DNA of 64,000 nucleotides, taken from contig NZ_JBEPTM010000006.1 in the NCBI RefSeq assembly GCF_040549525.1, positions 124,001-188,000 of the forward strand, read 5' to 3'. The stretch comes from Lacisediminihabitans sp040549525 (lineage in GTDB: Bacteria > Actinomycetota > Actinomycetes > Actinomycetales > Microbacteriaceae). How positions within the stretch are numbered: the first letter of the stretch is position 1; each line of letters starts with the position of its first letter. The translations under genes and the position numbers were made by a program. Under the pieces are notes generated by a model. It did no database searches. It was not told where the DNA came from and was given only the letters and a program-made list of their open reading frames with translations. This document shows, in pieces, positions 1-6,999 of the stretch.

Positions 1-63
1 ACCGGTGGCTTCTTCGCTCGGCTGCTCGGCCGTTAGACCGAGGCTCCGCATGCGCCGATCCAT
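1..63 (-). CDS. possible N-terminus of a truncated reverse-strand gene
   Basis: A reverse-strand ATG at 63 opens a frame that stays open to the window edge (21 codons, beginning MDRRMRSLGL). It is divergent from the small Cys-rich gene at 92, which would make the space between them a shared promoter. No recognisable Shine-Dalgarno sequence precedes it. The forward strand also has an open frame that ends in TAG at 34-36 (ending RLLGR), which could be a gene tail instead. The sequence is too short to decide; low confidence. Confidence 0.25.
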   Translation of the reverse strand, partial: MDRRMRSLGLTAEQPSEEATG

Positions 64-91
64 TTCCGTCACCCTGATTGAGGAGTAATTC

Positions 92-208
92 ATGTGTAGT
101 GCTGTTCGTTGCAACATCTGCGGCAAGATCACCTGGGCTGGCTGCGGCGAGCACGTCGACAGCGTCATGGCGGATGTTCCGCCCGAGCAGCGTTGCACCT
201 GCAAGTAG
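92..208 (+). CDS. Cys-rich microprotein (38 aa), conserved actinobacterial type
   Basis: ATG at 92 follows a clear Shine-Dalgarno sequence (gaggag, 6-8 bases upstream). The 38-residue product has six cysteines: Cys2, a CxxC pair at 7 and 10 followed by GK, Cys18 in a WAGCG segment, and a CTC pair at 35 and 37 next to the C-terminus. The spacing fits a small treble-clef or zinc-ribbon fold, so metal binding is likely but inferred. Similar short proteins with the signature C..CGK.TWAGCG.H are common and uncharacterised in actinobacteria (recollection, not a search). No operon partner is evident. Confidence 0.7.
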   Translation: MCSAVRCNICGKITWAGCGEHVDSVMADVPPEQRCTCK

Positions 209-218
209 CCGGGTGCGT

Positions 219-608
219 ATGCACTCACCTGCGCTGTCTCTCGAAGCAGTAGGGGTCCGCGAAAGCGAGGCCCTCGAACGACTGGCCGCCTCGACTGGCG
301 GCCAGTCGCTCTGTTTGTCGGCGGGATCCCGTGGCCCCGTTCCGGCGGTCAAGTACCACGAGGGGGCGGCGGTAGCCCTCGCAGAGGCGCGGCGTGCGAT
401 CCGCCGTCTGCCCTCGGCTTCGGCTTCGGCCTCGGCTTCGGACGAGGGATGCCTTTCGGGCGGTGATGACCCTACTCGCCTGGCCGTCCATGAGATTCGC
501 GCCCGCTGGGAGGTGCAGTCCCAGTCCGCCGGCCGTACGGGTCGAAGCTGGGTCGCCTACTTCGCGGGCGGGATGGACGCGCTGGCGGGGTTGCTCCACG
601 AGGAATAG
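219..608 (+). CDS. hypothetical protein, possibly a real small gene
   Basis: This frame (129 aa from ATG 219) is not a shadow of any recognised gene. Its second half looks protein-like: an alanine-rich helical segment (about residues 46-60), an Ala-Ser low-complexity linker, and a tail rich in aromatics and glycine (RSWVAYFAGGMDALAGLL). The N-terminal part runs across a 12-bp inverted repeat at 279-308, which is unusual for coding sequence, and no Shine-Dalgarno sequence is seen. It may be a real hypothetical gene or the remains of a longer one. I recognise no family. Confidence 0.35.
   Translation: MHSPALSLEAVGVRESEALERLAASTGGQSLCLSAGSRGPVPAVKYHEGAAVALAEARRAIRRLPSASASASASDEGCLSGGDDPTRLAVHEIRARWEVQSQSAGRTGRSWVAYFAGGMDALAGLLHEE
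279..308. repeat. perfect 12-bp inverted repeat
   Basis: The arms 279-290 and 297-308 are perfectly complementary (CGACTGGCCGCC) around a 6-base loop. No T-tract follows, so it is not a standard Rho-independent terminator. It lies about 70 bases after the microprotein gene and could end or stabilise that transcript. Confidence 0.6.
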
Positions 609-675
609 CCCAAGGGTGTGTTGCTAACAGCGGCGTCATAGCCATCCCTGGGAGTTCGGCCGGCCGGGCGCAGAG

Positions 676-1254
676 TCAGCCGAGCTGCGCGACCGCAGAC
701 CGCAGCCGTTCGAGGGCCTCGCGGAGCAGCACGGCGAGATCCGACTCGTCCTCCGGCCCATCGGCGATCCACTCGGTGAACGCCTCCTTGAACGCCAGCA
801 GGCCGAGCTCGGCCGCGGTCGACGCCACGCGGATGTCGACCCCGCGAGCCCGCAGCGCATCGGACATCGCCAGTGCCATGCCAACCTGCTTCTGGGCGGC
901 GCGTTCTTGCAGCTCGCTGCTCGTCGCGATGACGGCCTCGAGGCGCGGCGCGAGCGCCCGGTTGAACGGGGTCATGGCGCTGGCGGCGTTGTCCAGGCCG
1001 GCCGCGACGGCGGTGAGCGGGCTGGCGCCGGCGGGCGCCCCGGCGATCCCCTCGGCGAACAACCGCGACAGGGTCTCCTGACCAGCAGCCAGCACCTCGC
1101 GCTTGTCGCTGAAGTGGCGGAAGAAGGTGCTGCGGGTGAGGCCTGCCCGCTCGGCGATCTGGGCGACGGTCGTCTCGTCGTAGCCCTGGTCGGTGAAAAG
1201 CTCCAGGGCGGCGGCGACGAAGCGCTCGCGTGCATCCGGTTCCCATCGGGCCAT
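676..1254 (-). CDS. TetR/AcrR family transcriptional regulator
   Basis: This 192-aa protein has the standard TetR length. The N-terminal helix-turn-helix spans about residues 8-52 and contains the family signature TVAQIAERAGLTRSTFFRHF followed by DKREVL. The C-terminal helical ligand domain shows no specific signature. The ATG at 1254 is chosen because a TATGAT -10 box ends six bases before it, giving a leaderless transcript; longer upstream frames run through the divergent promoter and are rejected. Two palindromes in the divergent spacer (1269-1322) fit its own operators. It probably represses itself and the oxidoreductase at 1337; the inducer is unknown. Confidence 0.9.
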   Translation of the reverse strand: MARWEPDARERFVAAALELFTDQGYDETTVAQIAERAGLTRSTFFRHFSDKREVLAAGQETLSRLFAEGIAGAPAGASPLTAVAAGLDNAASAMTPFNRALAPRLEAVIATSSELQERAAQKQVGMALAMSDALRARGVDIRVASTAAELGLLAFKEAFTEWIADGPEDESDLAVLLREALERLRSAVAQLG

Positions 1255-1268
1255 CCCACAATCATACT

Positions 1269-1322
1269 GATGCGACATGAGTCGCATCGCGGTGCTACAG
1301 TGATGGGACATCAGTCGCATCA
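1269..1322. promoter_or_regulatory. two TetR-type operator palindromes in a divergent promoter
   Basis: Site 1 (1269-1288) is a perfect palindrome, GATGCGAC-N4-GTCGCATC. Site 2 (1301-1322) carries the same half-sites (TGATGGGAC-N4-GTCGCATCA) with one mismatch. Site 1 lies just upstream of the regulator's TATGAT -10 box (reverse strand, 1261-1266). Site 2 covers the region just after the TACAGT (1296-1301) that may serve as the -10 box of the oxidoreductase. The layout suggests joint repression by the adjacent TetR protein (inference). Confidence 0.75.
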
Positions 1323-1336
1323 CTAGGGAGTACTTC

Positions 1337-2218
1337 ATGCGCGTTTTTGTCACCGGAGCATCCGGCGGTATCGGGTCGGTCGTCGTCGAAGAACTGGTCG
1401 CCCACGGGCACGAGGTGCTCGGCCTCGCGCGGTCGGCGGCCTCTGCCCGCAAGGTCGAGGCTGCGGGTGGTACGGCCGTGCTCGGAGGTCTCGGTGACCT
1501 CGAGATCCTGACGTCGTCGGCTCGCGCCACCGATGCGAGCATCCACCTCGCCTTCAGCAACGACTTCTCCGACCTTGAGCGCAGCATCTCCGAGGAGGGC
1601 CTCGCCATGGACACCATCGGCGCAGCGCTCGTCGACACCGGCAAAGCGTTCTCGATCGTGTCGGGTACGACCTTTTCACCGGGTCGTCTCGCCACCGAGC
1701 GCGACCCGATGGCAACCACCGGCCCCGTCGGCGGCCGCGGTATCAACGCGCAGCGCATCCTCGACCTCTCGTCGCAGGATGTCCGCACCTGCGCCGTGCG
1801 TCTGCCTCGCTCTGTGCACGAGCGGTACGTCGCCTACGGGTTCGCGGGAATCCTGATCGCCGCGGCGCAGCAGTCGGGCGTCTCGGCGTACGTCGGCGAC
1901 GGCGGTCAGCGCTGGCCGGCCGTGCACCGTCGCGATGCAGCGTCGCTCTTCCGCCTCATGATCGAGAAGGGCGAGCCGGGCACGGCCGTCAATGCCGTCG
2001 GCGACGAGGGTGACACGATGCTGTCGCTCGCGACGATCATCGGCGAGCAGCTCGGCGTGCCCGTTCAGCAGGTTCCGGCCGAGACCTTCGGCCCGCTCGG
2101 CACCATCTTCGCCATGGACCAGCCGGCGACCAGCGCCTGGACGCGGGATACTTTCGGCTGGGAGCCCACCCACCCGAGCCTCGTCGACGACCTGCGAGCC
2201 GGCGACTTCCCCGCCTAG
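1337..2218 (+). CDS. NAD(P)-binding oxidoreductase, atypical SDR/NmrA-like
   Basis: The 293-aa protein begins with a Rossmann beta-alpha-beta unit carrying TGASGGIGS (residues 7-15), the glycine-rich NAD(P) motif of extended or atypical short-chain dehydrogenases. The rest resembles NAD-dependent epimerase-like proteins, and the strict SDR YxxxK catalytic pair is not obvious. The ATG at 1337 is preceded by gggag. It is divergent from the TetR gene at 676-1254 and shares its operator region, so expression is probably induced by the regulator's ligand. The substrate cannot be told. The stop is followed within 20 bases by an insertion-sequence remnant. Confidence 0.85.
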   Translation: MRVFVTGASGGIGSVVVEELVAHGHEVLGLARSAASARKVEAAGGTAVLGGLGDLEILTSSARATDASIHLAFSNDFSDLERSISEEGLAMDTIGAALVDTGKAFSIVSGTTFSPGRLATERDPMATTGPVGGRGINAQRILDLSSQDVRTCAVRLPRSVHERYVAYGFAGILIAAAQQSGVSAYVGDGGQRWPAVHRRDAASLFRLMIEKGEPGTAVNAVGDEGDTMLSLATIIGEQLGVPVQQVPAETFGPLGTIFAMDQPATSAWTRDTFGWEPTHPSLVDDLRAGDFPA

Positions 2219-2233
2219 GGAGTGCTGCCGCCT

Positions 2234-2398
2234 GACCACGCGATCCGCCGCAGCGTCATCGAGCGATGTTTCAACACGCTCAATCACTGGCGTGGGATCG
2301 CGATGGGATCAGACAAACTCGCCGGCAACCACCACGCCGGACCACGCCTCGCCGCAACCCTTTACTGGCTCACCAGCAGCTTGAGCAACGCGACCTAA
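2234..2398 (+). pseudogene. C-terminal remnant of an IS5-type transposase
   Basis: An open frame without its own start encodes about 54 residues that read as the end of an IS5-family DDE transposase: SVIERCFNTLNHWRGIA, then a DK..G.. segment and LAATLYWLT. In this family the block ERCFnkLK.wRgiAtRyDK surrounds the catalytic Glu (the E of IER here). No upstream transposase portion and no inverted repeats are visible, and the oxidoreductase stop lies 16 bases before it. It is a short dead fragment. Its TAA overlaps the stop codon of the convergent universal stress protein gene. Confidence 0.75.
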
Positions 2399-2835
2399 TC
2401 CGAAACGGCTTTCGTCCGCAGGACCAACACCGGGCAGTTGGCGTGGTGCACGACCTGTGAGGACACCGATCCGAGCAGGAGGCTGGCGAACCCACCGCGG
2501 CCGCGGGACCCGACGATCACCAGGTCGGCATCCCTCGCGGCATCCAGCATCGCGATCGCGGGCGCCTTCTCGACGACTGATCCGGAGACGGGAATTCCCT
2601 GGTCGGCGACGATCGCGAGCGCTTCCGCCAGCGTCTGCTCGGCGTGCTTCTTGAAGGTGTCGTCGATGACTCCGTCCCCTACCTCCGACGCCAGCGGCGG
2701 GTAGTACCAGGCGCTGACGAGGCGAATCCTCCCGGCGCGAAGCCGGGCCTCGGTGACGGCCCAGTCCACGGCGGCCAGCGACGACGGCGAACCGTCCACG
2801 CCGACCACAATCAGAAACGACTCGCTGCTGCTCAT
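2395..2835 (-). CDS. universal stress protein, UspA family
   Basis: Single-domain Usp of 146 aa. The N-terminal strand VVGVDGSPSS is the canonical beta1/ATP-loop start, and the C-terminal GSRGRGGFASLLLGS matches the ATP-binding G-2x-G-9x-G-S motif, so this is probably an ATP-binding Usp. ATG 2835 follows an aagggtg Shine-Dalgarno sequence. It lies 65 bases downstream of thioredoxin on the same strand and may be co-transcribed with it, which would place it in the sulfur-stress regulon. Its last codons overlap the transposase remnant, so the native 3' end may have been altered by the insertion. Confidence 0.9.
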   Translation of the reverse strand: MSSSESFLIVVGVDGSPSSLAAVDWAVTEARLRAGRIRLVSAWYYPPLASEVGDGVIDDTFKKHAEQTLAEALAIVADQGIPVSGSVVEKAPAIAMLDAARDADLVIVGSRGRGGFASLLLGSVSSQVVHHANCPVLVLRTKAVSD

Positions 2836-2900
2836 CGACGCACCCTTCTGGTCGGCCCGCTATTCGTGATCGAGCGCTGGATCGAGCGCTGGCGCCTCGC

Positions 2901-3269
2901 TCAAGAAGCGACCTTCTGGGAGGCAATCTTGGCACGCACCTCGTCCATGTCGAGCGTGCGGACTCCGGAGATGAGCTCGTCCAGCGACGCACTGCTCAGC
3001 GCTCCGGGCTGCGAAAAGACAAGGATCTTGTCGCGGAATGCCATCAGGGTCGGGATGGAGCGGATGCCGGCCGCCGCCGCGAGCTCCTGCTCCGCTTCGG
3101 TGTCGACCTTGGCGAAAACGATGTCGGGGTGCTTCTCGGAGGCGGCGGTGAAGGTCGGCGCGAACGCGCGGCATGGCCCGCACCAGGCCGCCCAGAAATC
3201 GACCAGCACGATGCTGTTGTCGGTGATGGTGTCGTCAAAGGTCGTTTTAGTGATGTCGCTGGTAGCCAT
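2901..3269 (-). CDS. thioredoxin
   Basis: Classical thioredoxin fold protein of 122 aa. The active site WCGPC is at residues 29-33 with FWAAW before it, and a cis-proline loop (SIPTL) lies near residue 70. The protein is cytoplasmic and should reduce disulfides or persulfides. The ATG at 3269 is chosen because a reverse-strand TATTAT -10 box stands six bases upstream; the longer frame runs through the operator. The palindrome at 3281-3296 overlaps its promoter, so it is probably controlled by the CstR-like protein at 8580 and serves to reduce protein persulfides. The universal stress protein gene follows it. Confidence 0.93.
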   Translation of the reverse strand: MATSDITKTTFDDTITDNSIVLVDFWAAWCGPCRAFAPTFTAASEKHPDIVFAKVDTEAEQELAAAAGIRSIPTLMAFRDKILVFSQPGALSSASLDELISGVRTLDMDEVRAKIASQKVAS

Positions 3270-3280
3270 GCCGCTATAAT

Positions 3281-3296
3281 ATACCCCCGGGGGTAT
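3281..3296. promoter_or_regulatory. CsoR/CstR-type operator at the thioredoxin promoter
   Basis: Perfect 16-bp palindrome ATACCCCCGGGGGTAT. It abuts the reverse-strand -10 box (TATTAT) of thioredoxin. A-T-rich ends flanking a C-tract and a G-tract are the hallmark of CsoR/CstR-family operators. The regulator encoded at 8580-8855 is the likely ligand (inference). Confidence 0.75.
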
Positions 3297-3359
3297 TGTT
3301 GTCCATAGCTGGTGGAGACAGCGGGGCAGAGTCGCCCCGCGGGCGGCCCTATCGAAAAA

Positions 3360-3375
3360 ATACCCCAGGGGGTAT
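3360..3375. promoter_or_regulatory. CsoR/CstR-type operator at the MBL-rhodanese promoter
   Basis: The 16-bp near-palindrome ATACCCCAGGGGGTAT overlaps the -10 box TATAGT (3373-3378), so bound repressor would block the polymerase at the operon start. It is 79 bases from the thioredoxin operator and has the same half-sites. Confidence 0.75.
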
Positions 3376-3438
3376 AGTCGGAGCGTGCCCACCCGCCAGA
3401 CAAAGACCCACGAAACAACGACTCGGAGGATACCGACC

Positions 3439-4800
3439 ATGGACGTCATCGTTATCGAAACCCCGCAACTGGGAGATCGCAGCTATCTGGTGCACGACGG
3501 CTCGGTCGCGCTCGTCATTGATCCACAGCGTGACGTTGACCGAGTGGAGACGGCGGCGCGGGATGCCGGAGTCACCATCACCCATGTCGCCGAGACTCAT
3601 CTGCACAACGACTACGTCACCGGCGGATTCGCCCTTGCGCGTGCCAACGGTGCCACATATCTGGTCAATGCGGCCGACGCGGTGGCATTCGAGCGTGAGC
3701 CGGTCACCGATGGGCAGGTCATCCGGGTCGGCGACCTGACGGTCACCGTGATTGCCACGCCCGGACACACGCACACCCACGTCTCCTATATCGTCAGCGA
3801 CGGCACGACCGAGGCCGTGTTCTCCGGCGGAAGCCTGCTGTTCGGGTCGGTGGGGCGTACCGACCTGGTCGCCGCCTCTGACACGATCGGTCTCACCCAC
3901 GACCAGTACGCGTCGGTGCGCAAGCTGGTGCATGAGGCCGAGCACGAGGCCGCACTCTTTCCCACGCACGGATTCGGCTCCTTCTGCTCGAGCGGCCCCG
4001 CGACCGGCGCCGGTTCCTCCACCATTGGTGAGCAGCTCACGGCCAACCATGCCCTGACCGATCCCGATGAGGAGCACTTCGTGCGTGACCTCATCGCCAA
4101 TCTCACCGCCTACCCGTCGTATTACGCACACATGGCCCCCGCCAACAGCACCGGTCCAGCCGCCTCGAACGTGCAGGTCCCGGAGTCCGTGGAGGCCGCA
4201 GAACTGACCCGAAGGCTCGCCGACGGCGAGTGGGTCGTCGACCTGCGAAACCGGGTCGCATTCTCCAGCGACCACTTCGCGGGCGCGGTGAGTTTCGAGT
4301 ACGGGAACGGCTCCAACTTCACCACCTACCTCGGCTGGGTACTGCCGTGGAACGAGCCGCTCACCCTCGTCGGTTCCCGCGGCGATGTGGAGGACGCCAT
4401 CCGGGATCTCTCGCGGATCGGCATCGATTCACCGGATGCCGCAATCGGTACGGAGCCGCACGCTCTCGCTCCCGATGCCGCGGTCGCCTCCTATCCCCGC
4501 GTGGGTTGGGACGAGATGCTGCGCGACCGGGCCGACAGCGAGCCGCTGCTCGACACGCGCCGCATCGACGAATTCGCCGCCTCCCGGCTGGCGGGCTCGA
4601 TTAACGTGCCCCTGCACGAGCTCCTTTCCCGGATGGACGAGATTCCCGCGGGACGGATCTGGGTTCACTGCGGTTCGGGCTACCGCGCCGGAGTTGCGGC
4701 GAGCCTGCTGCAGCGTGCGGGACGGGACGTCGTCCACATCGACGCGGCCTTCGACGCCGCGGCATCGGCCGGAGTCCCGATGGCCGAACAGACCGTTTGA
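3439..4800 (+). CDS. MBL-fold persulfide dioxygenase / rhodanese fusion (CstB/ETHE1-like)
   Basis: This 453-aa fusion protein probably oxidises persulfides and moves sulfane sulfur in the cytoplasm. Residues 1-210 are a metallo-beta-lactamase fold with THLHNDYVTGG, PGHTHTH and GGSLLFGSVGRTDL, matching the mononuclear-iron persulfide dioxygenase type (HxHxD). Residues about 255-350 form a first rhodanese domain that lacks the active Cys: the loop reads LVGSRGD. Residues about 365-453 form a second rhodanese domain with an active loop HCGSGYRA. ATG 3439 has a strong ggagga Shine-Dalgarno sequence; an upstream GTG at 3385 coincides with the predicted transcript start but adds a non-conserved leader. 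It is first in an operon with the three following genes. Confidence 0.9.
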   Translation: MDVIVIETPQLGDRSYLVHDGSVALVIDPQRDVDRVETAARDAGVTITHVAETHLHNDYVTGGFALARANGATYLVNAADAVAFEREPVTDGQVIRVGDLTVTVIATPGHTHTHVSYIVSDGTTEAVFSGGSLLFGSVGRTDLVAASDTIGLTHDQYASVRKLVHEAEHEAALFPTHGFGSFCSSGPATGAGSSTIGEQLTANHALTDPDEEHFVRDLIANLTAYPSYYAHMAPANSTGPAASNVQVPESVEAAELTRRLADGEWVVDLRNRVAFSSDHFAGAVSFEYGNGSNFTTYLGWVLPWNEPLTLVGSRGDVEDAIRDLSRIGIDSPDAAIGTEPHALAPDAAVASYPRVGWDEMLRDRADSEPLLDTRRIDEFAASRLAGSINVPLHELLSRMDEIPAGRIWVHCGSGYRAGVAASLLQRAGRDVVHIDAAFDAAASAGVPMAEQTV

Positions 4801-4843
4801 CAAGCCCTCAAACCCCGCGGCGGACATTGCGAAAGGCACCACT

Positions 4844-5923
4844 GTGACGGCCCTCCGAGTGGCTATGCGCCCAACAGAGAAGCGAAGCCACATCGGTATG
4901 GCTGTGGTCGTGGTGACCCTGCACGCGATCGGTTGGGGGACGCTCTTCCTCGTCGTTCTGCCGGAGCTGGGCCGATCGGGCGGCAATGCCGTCGTGATGC
5001 TCGGCCTGGCCGTCAGTGCCTACCTTCTCGGGGTTCGTCACGCTTTCGACGCCGACCATATCGTCGCGATTGACAACACCACACGACGACTGGTCGGCGC
5101 CGGAGGCCGCCCGGTCACCGTGGGGTTCTGGTTCGCGTTGGGGCATTCGACCGTCGTTCTGGTGTCCGTTGGGCTGCTCGCCCTCGGCATCAGCGCACTG
5201 GGTGGGAGTCTCACAAACGAGAGCTCCGCGCTCAGACAGATCGCTGGCGTATGGGGATCGGCCTTCTCCGGCGGATTCCTCATCCTGCTCGGCGTTCTCA
5301 ATGTGCCGGCGGTGATCGGTCTGCGGAAGGTACTGAGCGCCGTACGCTCCGGGCGGCTGGACGCGCGCGAGCTGGACGAGGGTGAGCTGGACAGACAGTT
5401 GGCAAACAGGGGTGTGATCAGCCGGATCCTTCGACCGATGTCGAGGCTCGTCGACGCCCCCTGGAAGATGTTCCCGATCGGTGTGCTCTTCGGGCTCGGT
5501 CTCGATACCGCCGCATCCATCAGCATCTTCGTCGTCTCGGGCGCGCTGACGCCCGGGCTGCCGTTGTACGCGGTCCTGGTGCTTCCGATCGTCTTCATGT
5601 CCGGGATGGTGCTGTTCGACAGCGCCGACGGAATCCTGATGAACAGCGTCTATCGATGGGCATCGGTCGATCCACTGCGAAAGCTGTACTACAACCTGCT
5701 CGTGACCGTGGTGTCCGTGTTCGTCGCATTCCTCGTCGGGGGGATCGGCCTCGTGTCGATGTTCTCGAATCTGAGGGTTGGCGGAGGGGCATTCGATCTC
5801 CTCACCCACGTCGACCTCAATCCGCTCGGAACGGTCCTGATCGGCGCGTTCGCGCTCGTCTGGATCTCCGCGGCTCTCTGGGGGAGATTCCGCTCCTCCG
5901 CAACGCAAGAAGGGAACTCATAA
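4844..5923 (+). CDS. HoxN/NixA-type (NiCoT) divalent metal transporter family protein
   Basis: Integral membrane protein of 359 aa with about eight hydrophobic segments. The NiCoT signature RHAFDADHIVAIDN (H-x4-D-H) is intact in the second helix, with LGHSTVV and GLDTA further on, so it should move Ni or Co or a related ion. The GTG at 4844 follows gaaagg at good spacing; ATG 4865 has no Shine-Dalgarno sequence. It sits 43 bases after the MBL-rhodanese gene and its stop overlaps the next rhodanese start (TAATG). Its place in a sulfur-detoxification operon is unexpected. Transport of another ion or export of metal released by persulfide stress are possibilities that cannot be judged here. Confidence 0.85.
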   Translation: MTALRVAMRPTEKRSHIGMAVVVVTLHAIGWGTLFLVVLPELGRSGGNAVVMLGLAVSAYLLGVRHAFDADHIVAIDNTTRRLVGAGGRPVTVGFWFALGHSTVVLVSVGLLALGISALGGSLTNESSALRQIAGVWGSAFSGGFLILLGVLNVPAVIGLRKVLSAVRSGRLDARELDEGELDRQLANRGVISRILRPMSRLVDAPWKMFPIGVLFGLGLDTAASISIFVVSGALTPGLPLYAVLVLPIVFMSGMVLFDSADGILMNSVYRWASVDPLRKLYYNLLVTVVSVFVAFLVGGIGLVSMFSNLRVGGGAFDLLTHVDLNPLGTVLIGAFALVWISAALWGRFRSSATQEGNS

Positions 5924-6231
5924 TGGAATTCACACCGCAGCAGGTCTTCGCCCGGCGGGCCGGGGCTCAGATCGTCGACGTCCGCGAGACGGAAGAGCTC
6001 GCCGAGGGCATCATCGACGGGGCCGTCCACATCCCGCTCGGGGCGGTACCTCACAGTCACCGGGTGTTGGATCCGGCGCGACCGGTCATTCTGGTCTGCC
6101 GCAGCGGCCGCCGGAGCGCCAGTGCCGCGGCCGAACTGACCGTCGCGGGGTTCGATGCGCACACGATGGCAGGCGGCATGCTCGAGTGGGTCGCCGAGGG
6201 GCTCCCCACGGTCGCGCCCCTCACGACGTGA
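5923..6231 (+). CDS. single-domain rhodanese sulfurtransferase
   Basis: Stand-alone rhodanese of 102 aa, GlpE/PspE-sized and cytoplasmic. The fold starts at VDVRETEEL, and the catalytic Cys is in the loop CRSGRRSAS, so it should be an active sulfurtransferase. The start overlaps the stop of the transporter gene (TAATG) with agaaggga as Shine-Dalgarno sequence, indicating translational coupling. The last bases overlap the TauE gene by GTGA. Expected role: accept sulfane sulfur from low-molecular-weight persulfides. Confidence 0.92.
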   Translation: MEFTPQQVFARRAGAQIVDVRETEELAEGIIDGAVHIPLGAVPHSHRVLDPARPVILVCRSGRRSASAAAELTVAGFDAHTMAGGMLEWVAEGLPTVAPLTT

Positions 6232-6992
6232 TCATCACGGCGCTGCTGCTGGGGCTGCTCGTCGGCGCACTGCTCGGCCTGGTGGGCGGGGGTGGATCGA
6301 TCCTTGCGGTGCCAGCACTGGTCTACGGCGTGGGTCTGCCCCTCTCAGAGGCGATCCCGAGTTCCCTGATAGTCGTCGGCGCCGCCTCCGCGGTCGCCGT
6401 GATCCCGCGACTTCGTCGCGGCGTGAACTGGCGCCTCGCCGCGATCATCGGTGCTGCCGGAGTGGCCACCGCCTATCTCGGTGCGATGGTCAACCGCCTG
6501 CTGGACCCGCGGGTTCTGCTCGGGGCCTTCGCGGTGATCATGGTCGTTGCGGGCGTGCGGATGTTCCTCACGACGAAGGCGGTGGATGGTCCTTGTGCGC
6601 TGCCCGGCGGTGGCACCGATTGGCGAAGGTGCCTGCCTCGGGCGCTGGCGACCGGCGCCGTCGTCGGCTTCCTCACCGGATTGCTCGGGGTCGGTGGGGG
6701 CTTCCTCATCGTGCCGGCGCTCACCCTGGTTCTCGGGCTGCCCATGGGCGTCACGGTCGGCACGTCCCTCGTGATCATTGTCATCAACTCCATCGCCGGT
6801 TTCACGGCCCACCTCAGTGGAGTGCCGATCGACTGGGGCGTCACGGGAGCCTTCGCAGCCTCCGCAATGGTGGCATCCCTCGTGGCGGGACGGCTCGGAA
6901 GGGGACTCTCGGATGCCATCCTCAAGCGCGGTTTTGCCGTTCTCGTACTGCTCGTCGCCGTCTACGTCGCGGTACGCGCGGTGCTTGCCTGA
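6228..6992 (+). CDS. TauE/SafE family sulfite/sulfur-anion permease
   Basis: Membrane protein of 254 aa with about eight hydrophobic segments in two repeated halves, each starting with a glycine-rich helix (GLVGGGGSILAVPAL near residue 20 and GLLGVGGGFLIVPAL near residue 150). This duplicated motif is the hallmark of TauE/SafE/YfcA proteins. The GTG start overlaps the rhodanese stop (GTGA). In this operon it most likely exports sulfite or thiosulfate made by the persulfide dioxygenase. The stop lies 7 bases from the convergent MFS gene. Confidence 0.92.
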   Translation: MIITALLLGLLVGALLGLVGGGGSILAVPALVYGVGLPLSEAIPSSLIVVGAASAVAVIPRLRRGVNWRLAAIIGAAGVATAYLGAMVNRLLDPRVLLGAFAVIMVVAGVRMFLTTKAVDGPCALPGGGTDWRRCLPRALATGAVVGFLTGLLGVGGGFLIVPALTLVLGLPMGVTVGTSLVIIVINSIAGFTAHLSGVPIDWGVTGAFAASAMVASLVAGRLGRGLSDAILKRGFAVLVLLVAVYVAVRAVLA

Positions 6993-6999
6993 GTGGGTC

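Noticed and set aside
676..1788. Longer TetR protein starting at 1788
   Set aside because: The extension reads antisense through the divergent oxidoreductase and the operators; the real start has a -10 box at six bases.
2219..2400. Complete insertion sequence
   Set aside because: Only the transposase tail is left; no terminal inverted repeats or target duplications were found.
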